A stretch of DNA of 64,000 nt from Malaya genurostris. Taxonomy: Eukaryota > Arthropoda > Insecta > Diptera > Culicidae. Made by a program: the position numbers and the translations under genes. Shown piece after piece: positions 44,334-57,488 of the stretch. The notes beneath the pieces were generated by a model that saw only the letters and a program-made list of their open reading frames with translations, had not been told where the DNA came from and did no database searches. Position 1 is the stretch's first letter; every line of letters begins with the position of its first letter. The DNA lies in the NCBI RefSeq assembly GCF_030247185.1, contig NC_080571.1, positions 984,001-1,048,000 of the forward strand, given 5' to 3'.

Positions 44334-47189
44334 CTTCGAATAGCACTCATCACATTTTTTCTTATCTCTGTAGAACTGAGCGACAATTTTATTCCGCTTC
44401 TTCCATCTCGTCATCTCTGTCGATTCCCAAGTTCCCTCTCCATGTTTCTTCAACATTTAACGATTGGTCAATACTTCTCAATTGAGCGAAATCGAGGGCA
44501 CCCCATTCGGTTGCAAAACTACTACTGTTATATACTCAATATAAACATTACACATTGAACTAGTTTCTTTCAAATTTTTTAATCCATCGATTTGAAAGAT
44601 ATGCCATTTGATTCCGTACAATCTTAAACTTTCTTGAGTGTTTCATACCATCTCTCTTACTATGTGAAAATTTTTTTAAATCATTTTTACATGGAAAACA
44701 TTTCTTCATAGTTGACTGTATTAAGGCTTGAAAAAAATGACGCTGTTATTATGCTTTTTTGCCCATTGTTCGTGCTGTCATTTGCAAATTAATTCAGTTG
44801 TTATAACTACGTATCTCGATTACTTGAAACAAGAAACTTTTACTCAACACGTACTTCCGAAGGGTTCACACGCTATTTATTATTAAAACAATGCCTGCTC
44901 TCGAGCGGGATAAATCCTTTTCGAGAGGTTATGCTGAATTTCCGAGAAGAGGAAGCATCCATGAGAATGAGGCGTTTCGTTGAACTTGTATGCCTCCCGG
45001 AGATGCTTCCTTGTTTGAAATCACTAGACGCCTGGGTCCATATTACAAAGGTTGGTGAATAAGTTCGTGCTAAAGTTGCTCGAAGCGTGACCACATGGCC
45101 TTTTCCAATACATATGGTACTTCAGAACTCTAAAAAAAATATGCCACACTCAAAAATTTACCCAACTTAGTGCCGCTTGGAGAACGGTCAGCCCCATCAT
45201 GAAATAATTGAATGCCAGCTGAATGAGCTGCCATTCAAACGGTTCACGTGTTCTGAGATGTTTGTAAATATGTGTTGTGATTGTTTGTTGGAGTAGGAAG
45301 TAAGAACGGAATATAAACTCGGCTCATGATAAAGTTATTCTCTTTATAACAAGATAGTAGGTGCAGCACTTTAAGAAAATTTAAAACAAGACTAAATTTT
45401 CTTTCTACCAAGTCATCTAGGATTATCCCAATGGTTTCGTAAAGGAAAAGTAACTGAGTAATATAGCAAAACACTTTTCATCATTAGAATCGCTGGTTGA
45501 AAGTTAATTCCACATTCAAATCGAATTATACAAAATACAGCAATGTCGAAGAATTGCGTAGCGAAATACGATTAGATAAGGTATAGAAATCCAAGTAATT
45601 GTGATTTCTTTTCAACAAAGGCGCCCTACTTGGTGTTGTTTCGAATAGTTTGCTATAGTATTGTATTCATGCAATATTCTCGAGAAGGGCACTAAATGTC
45701 TTATCATATCGCTTTACAGATCAACACAACCCTTCATTTTGAAATAAAATTCGAACGAGAAATAAAGCATGAGCAAACAGAATCTGTGAAGTCCTGTAGC
45801 GAACTGAATCGAAAGTCCTACGTTGATCCAATTTATGAACAATAATTTTAATGTAATCGTTTCAGAATCAATAACATGCATCTGCGAAATAGTCGCCACA
45901 CGGAACCACCCGCGATCCCATTTCAACCAGAATATTAGTTGATTTTCTGAATTCGATTGGTTAAAATTTGGTACAACTAATCGATTGTTGTTTTAACTAA
46001 ACTGTCATTTTTGTTTTTCGATTAGCAGAAACGATGGTTGAAACAACTAATTAAACTGTTTGAAAAAAAATGCTGTCAATTAGTGAGGACACATACCTTT
46101 CAATTTCAACAAATATTTTAGTTGAAATAACTTATGTTGTTCTTGAAACAAAATTCTGTTAGTTTAAAAATAAATCGGTTTTATTTGTTTTAGATATTGC
46201 AAATAGTTGAATCAATTCGAACAATGTTATTGATTTGCGAAAATTTTAGTCAATTTATATGAGCTTGGGTGCATCAACCGCTGGGAATTGGAATTTTGCG
46301 ACGGCAATTCAAACGCGCCATTCAATCGCAGCGTGTTCTGTGTGTTTGAAACCCTTCGCTCCTGTTACTTTCATACATTAAATTCATGTCAAAAAGCGTT
46401 TTATTGCTAATGCATGAACATCATCATCGGTATCAAACAGCTGGAGGTAAAACAGTCTGCTGGAAGTAAATCAATGATCCAATTTGAAGCATAAAATTTT
46501 TGCGCATACCTGAAAGATTACGAGATGATCATTCATTAACATTTTCTAATTTGTCACCAAATCTTTTTTATCTTAAACAAGGTTAACTTTATCACAACAC
46601 CGCTATTAGATAAACACTTGTTATCATAAATTTCTCAAATCGAATGAACACAATTTCACCAAACGCTTTAACCATCGATGTTGTTTTCATTGACATTTTG
46701 AAGCGACACGAACAGATTTCAACTAAAAAAGTTGTTGATTTTGCATTGCAATTATTGTTTTGCTTTCAACTGTCTCCGGCATTTGACAGCATTCAAAACA
46801 ACATATTTTTCAACTTCTTGAATATATGCAAATCGAGAACCATATTGGTTGAATCAAAAATAAATTAATTAAAACAACTATCGCAAAAATCAAAAACTGC
46901 GATATCGCAATTTTATGATCGAAGGGTTCTCCGTGCAGAACCAATGGCGGCAAATTCCATGAAATATTGGGGGAACACAAATAATTATTACTACAGATCA
47001 TTCAACTTTGCAATATATAAAGCATTTTTATAAAGGAAACGGAGAGGTTAGAGCAAATAAAAAGCAACCAAGTAAAAATCACAAACAGTTCCTCTACCAT
47101 TCCAATAATAACCAATATTTTCAAGTGGTAAAGTAATTTTAGTAACTTAGTTAAGAAATATGAAGGATTACGGAGACGAACTACGGGGA
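44334..47189. other. AT-rich intergenic region, one possible exon relic
   Basis: 44893-45051 is less AT-rich and on the plus strand reads MPALERDKSFSRGYAEFPRR, one stop, then MPPGDASLFEITRRLGPYYK followed by a possible donor. No similarity recognised. 45930-46250 has several inverted AACTAATT/AATTAGTT motifs. Nothing else supported. Confidence 0.35.
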
Positions 47190-48060
47190 AAAAAAGTTCT
47201 TTGCCCCCATAGTTAAGATATTCCTTCACAAATTTTCGAACTTTTGATCGAACGCTCTTCATCAAGTTCCGGACAAGTGTTGAATCGCACTTTTTGGACG
47301 CTTGAGCTCAAATTTTTTTGAACTCCTGCATGTTCCCAGTTGCCTCACCAGTTTTCTTGAAGACCCTCTTCACGATTGCCCAGTAACGTTCGATGGGTCG
47401 AATCTGAGGGCAATTTTGTTAATTGATATTATTCTCAACGAAATTTATACCCTTTTCCGCAAGCCAATTGAGAGTGGTTTTGGCATAGTGTGCCGACGCT
47501 AAATCCGGCCAAAACAGTGGAGGTGTACTATGCTTCTTATATAAAGGCAGCAATCTCTTCTGGAGACACTCAGATCGTTAGATTTCTGCATTTATAATTC
47601 CGGTAGTGCAAACAATGGTTGACTTCAAACCACAGGAACATATTGCTTGCCATACCAGTACCTTTCGACCGAATTTCTCCACCTGAATCGCCCTGTTCGC
47701 ATCGCTCACATCCTCCCCAACGATGACAGTGAAGTATTGTGGACCTGAAAGGGTTTTTAAGTCCTCCTTTACATAAGTCTCAACGTCCATCAAAACGCAT
47801 GCATCCGGACCCTGCAAAAGACGCGAATACAATTTCCGGGCCCCTGTTGCTGCTCGCTTCTTCTGTTGTACACTTTGTTCCGAGATTTTCTGTTTCTTGT
47901 AGGTCTTTAGGTGATTTCGCCTCTTGATACGCTTGATCATTCCGACACTCGTTTCTGCGTGTTTGGCCAAATCACGTATTTACATTGATTTGTTCTTCAC
48001 GATTAGAGATACCATTTTCTGGTCCAGTTTCGGGTTGGATGAACCGGGTTTTCTGCTCAT
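47190..48060 (-). pseudogene. ITmD37E-type mariner transposase, decayed
   Basis: Read from 48060 leftward: MSRKPGSSNPKLDQKM, a TAA, then DLAKHAETSVGMIKRIKRR (second helix-turn-helix), ACVLMDVETYVKEDL (first Asp), KFGRKVLVWQAICSCG, then after frame changes PPLFWPDLASAHYAKTTL (second Asp) and QIRPIERYWAIVKR (Glu). 37 residues separate Asp and Glu, the mosquito-type D37E signature. Stops and frameshifts throughout; the 5' end is cut by the (CA)n-linked repeat at about 48085. Much more decayed than the relative at 62.8 kb. Confidence 0.85.
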
Positions 48061-48084
48061 TCAAAGAATAGTGGAATTGTGTGA

Positions 48085-49880
<1,796 letters not shown>

Positions 49881-49969
49881 TTTTTAACATAAAGGGCAGT
49901 AGTGTCCTTCATGCAATGCGAGAATAAATAGGTTGACTATTGTTTAGAATTCCATTTCAGCATTTTTCC

Positions 49970-50560
49970 ATAATGAGTGCTGCGTACGCTTCGCGCTTCG
50001 AAGCAGGTTTTTTTGTGCTCACACCCGAAAGGTCCCAAAATGATCCAAGCTGCTGCAAGGAAATACATGCATAAGTCGAAACAGTTTGTGAGTAAGTGGG
50101 TAAATCGTTTAAAAGAGGTGAAAAATGTCGACGGCTTTCCAAATCGCGGTTCTGTCGGTGTATTGTCGGAAAAAGACGAAAAAGTGATTTGTGGCCTGTG
50201 TTTTGTAGAATCCGGCATCAACTTTGCGCGAAGGTGCTTCAAAATTGACCAAAAAAGGTTCAAATATATCGTACGGAACTGTTCGCAGACATTTGATAGA
50301 AAATTATTTTTGTTTTTGCATGTTTGGGCTCAAACGAAAATTAAGCTTGAGAAGATCCGGCCACACAACTTGAAGCAGCTTGTTCGTCGAATTAAGGAAA
50401 AATTATAGGTCGTTTTCAGCGAAATACGCCCAAAATGTCGCTCAAAGTATGCCTCGAAACTATCAAGCCATTATTAACGCTGAAGGGGATTGGAATTGCT
50501 ATTAATGTATTTGCATGTAAGTTTTTGATCTAATAAAACAATATTCGAACGTATTTTCGT
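49970..50560 (+). pseudogene. Tc1/mariner-like transposase relic (N- and C-terminal pieces)
   Basis: An N-terminal helix-turn-helix region is readable at 50020-50200 (KGPKMIQAAARKYMHKSKQF, WVNRL, LSEKDEKVI). The catalytic core is deleted. The C-terminal piece at 50417-50504 reads FSAKYAQNVAQSMPRNYQAI then INAEGDWNCY and a stop, as at the end of Tc1-like proteins. An upstream part and frames between are broken. TIRs not identified. Confidence 0.6.
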
Positions 50561-51297
50561 GTTGAGTCATTTCATTTTCTCACAACAGTGACCACTCTCT
50601 TATGTAACAGACTGTAAATATCTTCAGCGTTCAGTAGAAATCTGTGAATTTAGAGATAAAATTTCAAATGCGGCATCACATATACGGACCGTGCAAATAA
50701 TTTTCCCTCAGGAGTCTAATCAAGTGTAAAATGCGCAATAGTTTCAAATTAGAATTCATTACAACTTACCCCCGAACGCACCGGAATTACGGCCGATTGA
50801 GAAGAGCTGAGGCATCATGAAGCAGCCGATTCGGAAACATCCTAAGGAAGTAAAATCGGATAGAGAAGAAAACATTTTTCAGTTCAAAAAATGTTGTTCC
50901 AAACGTTGCAGAAGACCTTATGATTAGTGTTAAGAGGAAGGCTAGTGCATTTGTATATGGTATTGAAATTGAATACAACGCACATAAAAAAGTTAAATAA
51001 TATTCTTGATTCGATTCCCTGATAGTTCGATTGATTTAATTCCGTTCACCTGTTATGTATAAAAGGAAAGCTTGTTTTAATCCACCTAGTGGTGTAATTA
51101 TACCTTGGTTATTACCAATAAGTCGAGGAGTTGTTGTAAAATTAATTTCAGATTTTGTGGTTACTGCCCTTTAACTTACCAGGTTTATATATTGTGTTAG
51201 CACGGATGAACCGCCAGCGCATTGGCTCTTTACGAATGATCGTATAGGCGACGACGTTAGCCGCTGTCAGCTAGGGAGAATGGCGGATGATAATAAA
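50561..51297. other. Intergenic, (CA)n-family end fragment
   Basis: 51074-51105 is the TTTAATCCACCTAGTGGTGT end of the (CA)n-linked family. Nothing else recognised. Confidence 0.5.
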
Positions 51298-51515
51298 AAA
51301 AAACCAGAAAGCAAAGTCTTGGCATTACATTCCTTTTGTGGAATTTGACCTTTCTGTTTGAACAGACTTCGCAGCCGATTCTTAGTGTACAGAATCATTG
51401 CATGGCTAGTACTATGGATCCTACTGACACTAAGAATCCATCCAGGTCGGGGCTCGAACATACGACAACTGGTTTGTAAGACCAGCGTCCTATGCATTGA
51501 ACCGCCAACCCGGGA
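51298..51515 (-). mobile_element. tRNA-Val-like SINE, most complete copy
   Basis: On the minus strand: GGTTGGCGGTTCAATGCATA, an anticodon arm CTGGT-CTTACAA-ACCAG (anticodon TAC, Val), then GTATGTTCGAGCCCCGACC (B-box). The acceptor-like ends GGTTGGC and CCCGACC still pair partly. The body holds CTGCGAAGTCTGTTC and GTAATGCCAAGACTTTGC, with a T/A-rich end. The tRNA parentage is an inference from that arm. Confidence 0.85.
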
Positions 51516-52885
51516 AGCCATCAGCCAGAAAGGTGATGCTAAATTAATAGTTTTTTTTCATATTACTTGAATTCCTTCTACAATTAGTAGTTTTAAGAAA
51601 TACAATTATTAGTTTCAACGCTATACTGTTGCAGTTTCTAAGCGATACTATCGCTGCATCTATGCGTATAAGTTATTTGGAGTTGAATTTAATGCGTTCA
51701 ATTATGAACAACAAACTATTCTGAATAGGTGCAAAGACCACGAATTAAACTAATAGCAGTTGTAATTATTCGTTACAAACGTTCCATGAATTGAAATTTC
51801 CAACATTGATTTAAAATTTGGAAGAACACTAAATTGTAAGTTGCTTTCATACTTCATCATAAGCTTATACTAATAGAAACCATTCCAGCTTGAGCTGACT
51901 GAATAAAGATATTGTCTGCTGTGAGAAAGTGTTTGAATTATTGTTTCCAACAACATATTGAATCTGTTTATAAGATTGTTTACGTATTTTGCGTTGCTAT
52001 ACTCTACTTCGGAACTGGATGTCGGATTCGTATAAAATTACACTGTAATCTTCACAAAAAAAACATATTGTGATATTAAATCGCTTCACATCACTCTTCA
52101 AGTTGAATTTTGGGAGTTCACAGTTTAAATAAACGTAATATTTAAACGACGTGCGATCATTTATGTGAATGCCAAGACGTGTTGAACACAACGTAATGCC
52201 ACACGACGTAAAAGTTAATAATACGATGAGAAACAGTGTTGCCCCAAACGATGTGATTGCAAACGACGTAATTGAAAATGATGCATCTGGGCCGAAATGC
52301 ATTAGAGTGAATCTAAAACCGATAAACAAAAACAAAGCATTCAATTCATGTATATTTATTCGAATTTCCACCGTTATTTTGTTCTCACTTGAAATCAAAA
52401 ATAAACGATCCTAACGAGTATTATAACTGTTAGACGGTTTAACAATTATCCGTCATCGTTACCAGAAAATATATAGAATTTTCGAAAACAAAATTCCAGA
52501 TTCAAAATAACATAATTATTTCAGCGCATGATAGGAACTTTTTCATACACTTTGATTCTCAAACTTACAATCTTAGCATACTGTGGACTTATATTTCACT
52601 ACTTTGTGGATCGAATTGTTATTAACATTCGTTGGCCACCTAATTTCAGTTCTCCCACGGACTTAAATAAAACAAAACTATGAAATGATCAAATCGCAAG
52701 GCCACTGTAATTGAAATACCTGAAGTAAAACACAATTTGTTGGTGGCATCTGGTGTTATTGTACGCAGATGCTACCCGAAACTGTCCGGTTTGAGCATTT
52801 CGATCTAATTCATAGTCATATTGTCTACTCACTTCGATTCATTCGAAGATTTGACCATGCGATTCCTTTTAGTAACACATGGCTA
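51516..52885. other. AT-rich intergenic, no gene recognised
   Basis: The overlapping ORFs at 51997-52398 (minus) and 52169-52414 (plus) lack similarity. 52130-52290 has several ACGACGT/ACGATGT-like repeats (CACACGACGTAA, CAAACGATGTGA, CAAACGACGTAA) but no known family. Confidence 0.45.
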
Positions 52886-53574
52886 AAAAGTCCCGGGCCT
52901 AACACATAGATGACGATAGTTTTATTGCAGTCACCTTTTTTTAAGTTTATACTAGTGATGGGCCAAACCGTTCATTTTGAAAGAACCGTTCAGAACTAGT
53001 AAATTCTTTCGTTCTTTGTATGTTTCTGTAAAGGCTACACGAGAGATTAGGTCTAGCGAACAAGAAAACAAAGAAAAAAGTTGTTATTTACAGAGCAATT
53101 GCGTGTTTAAATTTTATACTGCTTCTTGATGGGAAAAAGAATACCGTTTAGCTAAGTGTTATGTTATGGAGACTCCGCTTCATAAGAAACAACAATAAAA
53201 CGTTGGTTTACTGACTTCAAACGTGGTCGTAGAGACAACGCACCGTGTCACAAGTCAATCAAAGCAATGGCAAAACTACGTGAATTGAACTTCGAATTGC
53301 TCCCACATCCACCGTATTCGCCAGATTTAGCTCCCGGCGACTACTGGCTGTTCGCCGACCTGAAAAAAATGCTCGCCGGTAAGGAATTTCGCACGAATGA
53401 AGAGGTTATCGCTATTTTGAGGCAAAAGATAAATCCTTCAACAAAAGTGGTATTGAAATGTTAGAGCGACACTGGCATGATTGCTTTGCTCTTGATGGAG
53501 ATTACGTTAATGAATAAATAAAATTAATTTTGAACCAAAAAAATAGTGTTCTCTTTGTTAGGCCTGGGACTTTG
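52886..53574 (+). mobile_element. Internally deleted D34D mariner element
   Basis: Inverted ends AAAGTCCCGGGCCTAACA (52887-52904) and AAAGTCCCAGGCCTAACA (inverted at 53556-53573) differ at one base. The right end lies just after the transposase C-terminus. Flanks do not show a clean TA on both sides. Confidence 0.75.
53177..53464 (+). pseudogene. Mariner (D34D) transposase with large internal deletion
   Basis: The frame joins an N-terminal helix-turn-helix end (TIKRWFTDFKRGR) directly to the catalytic C-terminus (DNAPCHKSIKAM.. HPPYSPDLAPGDYWLF), with 34 residues between second and third Asp. The first Asp and about 170 residues are gone. The frame breaks again at STKVVLKC*, while SDTGMIALLLME continues in another frame. 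Confidence 0.85.
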
Positions 53575-54190
53575 CACATGTTCTATGTTAAATTATATGT
53601 GGAAACTTACCTTGGCACCCATCACCAAAAACTAGAGTTCTCGCTGCGTCACATTTTGATCAAGATTTTGCTTGACACTTGACACAAAAAGATTCTCTCG
53701 AAAACACATATACCTAAATATGCCGACACTTCAAACTGACATATTATGACATTGATCTATGTTATAAAGTTACACGTTATAGTTTTATGTTCAAAGCATT
53801 AGACATCAACATGTATAAAGTTGAGATCCATATCATATCTCGTCACACTTTATTTTCATGCGCTAAACTTTCAAAATACAAATGGACCGCATTTGATTTC
53901 TTAGTGCGATTAAAACATTTATTTTTACCAGTGTAGATGATGACATTCCAAATAACAAATTTTTATGCATTCAACATGAAAAAGTATTCAGTATAAGAAA
54001 TAATTGTAGAAACTGATGAAATGTAACTTTTTTGAAAAGTTTTTATAATGTAAAAAGATTTTTACAATCTTTCCAACTTGGATGTTTCCTAGACGCATAA
54101 CCCCTTGGATGGTTGATTGCAATATGCAGGTTTTTCTAGTCAAAAGAAAAAAACATTGAAACTGGACAATAGATAAACTAGGAATGGATT
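53575..54190. other. Intergenic, no feature recognised
   Basis: AT-rich, without recognised coding sequence or repeat. Confidence 0.5.
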
Positions 54191-54574
54191 TGTACTGCCC
54201 ATACTTGCATATCAGTACCATATTGAAAATTGAGAAAGTTGAGAAAAAGACGAATACATATTTCGGAAATAGTTCGCTTTTTTCCACCACTGTGTTGATT
54301 AATCCCTTATACTTTTGAATCACATACATGGATTACATTATAAACTTTTCATCTGGAATGAAATATTGCATATTTTGTCATTCGTTTATGTAAAATCTGT
54401 TACGCAACAAGATGGGACCCATTTGCGAGTACTTTTGTTGACGAACGAAAAGATACTCGCATACCAGTCCCATCTAAGCATGCTATGCTTCTTTCGCACG
54501 TGGCAAAATTTCAACTTTAATTTTCCATTTGCGTGAATGTTTTAATCATTCGATTTATTTAAGTTTATTATATC

Positions 54575-56642
54575 ATGTCAGCTCTTGATGCAATTAAATT
54601 GTATGGTGGAGACACTTCCACAGAAGACAGCTCAAACAGTGATTTTGTAGGTTTTGGTCAAAGTGATGGCAAAAGAGCTGAAACGTTTGATTCTGAAGGA
54701 AGCTATTTTTGCGAGGAACTGCGATCGAAACGCAAAATATCCAAAAAGAAATATCGTTTGTTGGTTTCTGCAAAGGAGCGCCGCATTTTACATCCAAACA
54801 ATTTTATGCATTGTAACTGTCGGAAAAATTGTACTAATGGAATATCGAAAAACGATCAAATCAATATTCATCAAGCATTCTGGAATATGGACAAAAATGG
54901 TCAAGTGGCTTTTATTCGCGAAAGAGTAAATCGGGCATCTATGAAAACGAGAAACAGTTATCATCATAAATTAAACGATCCTCGTAAATTGTATACTTAT
55001 CGCTTCTCCCTTAAATCAGCCGACAAAACCGTCGTGCAAGTTTGCCGAGAATTCTATCTTAACACCATTGGATACGGGAAGCATTGCGAATAAAACAATT
55101 GAATAAATTCATAACAAAATTAAAAAAATATGTTTCAACAGAAATATAATATATCGATGTCTACATTATGATGTGGATGGAGTAACCATGCAGAAGCAAC
55201 GAGGAAATTATGACATAAGTGTTGCGAAGAAGGATGCTGTAAAAGCGCATATTTTATTGTACAACCCCACAGTTTTACATTATCGGCGTGAGCATGCTCC
55301 AAATAGACTTTACTCACCCTCAGATATCACCATGAAAGAAATGCACAATCATTACCAAGAAATTCACCCTATGTTGATAGTTAGCTACACGTTCTTCTGT
55401 AGAATTATAAAGGAACTTAACATTTCACTTGTCAAGCTTGGTCATGAAGAATGTGAAACGTGCACCATAGCTAAGCAACATAAAAATCGATCAAACCATA
55501 AAGATACTGATTCAAGCCATGGTTGTTCTGTCTGCGAAAAGTACGAAAAACACTTGAAGTTTGCTAAGCAGTCAAGAGACGCATATCGCGCAGATGGTCA
55601 AGAAATTAAATCGAACGAAATAGTAATAGCTGTGGATCTACAAAAGGTGAATACATTATTATTAATAGTTAAATAGTGAGATCATAGTTTGATTCACCGC
55701 ATTTAAATGGGGATTACAGAATTTTATAAATTTCTTTTGACTCTTTCAGTATTATGATATCAATAATATGCACTAGTTTTCATTCTATGATTTCAGCCAA
55801 CACATTTTACTGATTCTGTAAATTTCATTATAGCGAAGGTGTTCGAATATAGGATAAATTTTAAGCTCATGAATATAGTTACATTGTTTGAGATAAATTA
55901 ATCTGGTATTTGTTTTTGTAGGTCTTTCAACTGCCCCGTCTTGAAGGGTTTTAGACTGTATTTTTCTCCCAACGTCTTTTGACGTTTAATGAAACTTTTG
56001 CACCTGTCGGAGATTATGCAAAATCAAATGCAGTTATCGCATGCTTGTGGAATGAAGCTGTTACGGGCAGGTCAGCCAATGACATTTCCAGTTATTTTTA
56101 TAAGTAATTATGCACCTCACTGAAATGAACAGAATTACTTTTTGGGTTGATAATTACGCGGCACAAAACAACTGGGGATTGTTTCTTCAACTGGTGTTGC
56201 TGATCAACTCACCGTCAATTCAGGTGAAAGAGATAAAACTAAATATTTTGAGCCAGGTCATACATTTATGGCAGCCGATTCCTTCCATGCTGCGATGGAG
56301 AAGGCGATGCGTCAGAATCCGCCAGTAACATACCCAGAATTTGTAAAAACTGTATCGAAAGCGGAGAAAAAAGTCGATGTATTGGACATGCAATCAACTG
56401 ATTATTTTCTATCAAAGCTCAGCGTTAGCCAGTACACGTTGAATAAAGACAAGAATCGACCATATATTGATCAGATTAGACAGATTCTTTTTCAAAAAGG
56501 AAGCTTAGAATTACGGTACAGTAGATCGATTGCTATTTATGGTGAAATTAAATCGTGTTCAATTTTTTCTATAAAGGAACTAAAAATTGTGAGTGATAAA
56601 CAATTTGACATTTCAAACATCTTATGTCGTTTTCGTTTTTAA
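54575..56642 (+). pseudogene. Uncharacterised transposase-like gene (insect DUF7869-type family), broken
   Basis: Opens at 54575 for 172 codons: acidic Ser-rich start, then a Cys-rich CNCRKNCTNGISKND and HQAFWNMDKNGQVAFI. After a frame change and a TAA the similarity resumes at DVDGVTMQKQRGNYD with C.TC..AKQHKN and HGCSVCEKY zinc-knuckle-like clusters. IVIAVDLQK ends at a GT donor (55647); an AG acceptor (55921) leads to VFQLPRLEGF. Then come TAG, RLLTFNETFAPVGDYAKS, WVDNYAAQNNWGLF (conserved D-N..QN), and in another frame KYFEPGHTFMAADSFHAAME. The domain order fits a family common in insects and annotated only as uncharacterised (family number from memory). The Asp positions suggest an RNase H-like nuclease; that is inference. 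At least four disruptions. Confidence 0.75.
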
Positions 56643-56892
56643 ATTGCACTACACTGGTGTAGCGAAAGCTGCACTGAAACCGTTCGTTTTTACCAATTGC
56701 ACTACACCAGTGCTACACTTTTTCTTCCCCGATACCACTGGTGTAGCACTCATCAAAAGTTTGGTGTAGCTCCGTGCAATGGAATCGTTTATTGTAGTCA
56801 ATGGTTACTGTTTATGTTTTCGTCATTTTTGTTCGTTTATTCATGCCTCAGTGTAGCACTGCACCGGTGTAGTGCAAATTAAAAACGAAAAC
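56629..56892. mobile_element. 264-bp MITE with GTTTTCGTTTTTAA ends
   Basis: Left GTTTTCGTTTTTAAATTGCA and inverted right GTTTTCGTTTTTAATTTGCA continue into CTACACTGGTGTAG and CTACACCGGTGCAG. The interior has four or more copies of the short palindrome CTACACCRGTGTAG. It lies at the very 3' end of the preceding gene and supplies its last codons and stop (CRFRF*). No clear target duplication. Confidence 0.75.
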
Positions 56893-56979
56893 GCCATTAG
56901 AGAGCCAAACACATCCAAATGGTCTGGATGAAACACGTAAGAATACGCTCCTTGGAATAATTCTACCGTGGCACTAACC

Positions 56980-57100
56980 GGATCCATAGTACTAGCCATG
57001 CAATAATTCTGTACACTAAGAATCGGCTGCGAAGTCTGTTGAAACAGAAAGGACAAATTCCAAAAAAGGAATGTAATGCCAAGACTTTACTTTACTACAC
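56980..57100 (+). repeat. tRNA-Val-like SINE, headless tail
   Basis: GTACACTAAGAATCGGCTGC, GAAGTCTGTTGAAACAGAAA and GGAATGTAATGCCAAGACTT match the 51.3-51.5 kb copy; the tRNA-like head is absent. Confidence 0.75.
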
Positions 57101-57488
57101 CGGTGTAGGACAGAAATGATACCTTGATTACACCCAAGTTGGAGCGAGTATAGTCGGTGCTCCATTACACATGTGCAGTGCTAAAAACAAAAATGGCATT
57201 ACATTAGCAGAATTTAAGTATGATCTGCCAGTGCTAAATACTGGCCCAGTAGTCTGAAAAAAAAATCATGCAACATGTACGTTTCTTAGGTACTAAAATA
57301 TGCTTTTTAATGCGAGTACTTTCCATATGGGACAAACCCGACTTGATATTTTTTTCACACTTTACTGAACTAACCTCAGATTATTTTTGCAATTTCTGAA
57401 AGTAGGGTAAAAATAGACGTTATCCACCGGTGTAACTCAAAAATGGCCAAAATACATATGGGACTGATATGCGAGTATGGGCAGTGTA

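Larger units (their letters stand above)
54195..57484 (+). mobile_element. 3.3-kb TIR element carrying an uncharacterised insect-type gene
   Basis: Inverted ends of 29 bp with 27 matches, starting CTGCCCATACT.GCATATCAG and closing with CCATAT, at 54195-54223 and 57456-57484. TGTA flanks both sides (54191-54194 and 57485-57488), a likely 4-bp target duplication. Subterminal copies of the TIR core occur in both orientations: GATGGGACCCATTTGCGAGT and ACTCGCATACCAGTCCCATC (54413-54475), and TGCGAGTACTTTCCATATGG (57311-57330). The only gene inside is the plus-strand one at 54575-56642. Nested: a MITE at 56629-56892 and a SINE tail at 56980-57100. Superfamily not assigned. Confidence 0.8.

Noticed and set aside
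51440..51515. Possible tRNA-Val gene
   Set aside because: Acceptor and T stems are mismatched and the sequence belongs to a multi-copy SINE.
52169..52414. ORF rich in Asn/Val with repeated NDV motifs
   Set aside because: Caused by short ACGACGTAA-like repeats, with an overlapping opposite-strand ORF of equal length and no similarity.
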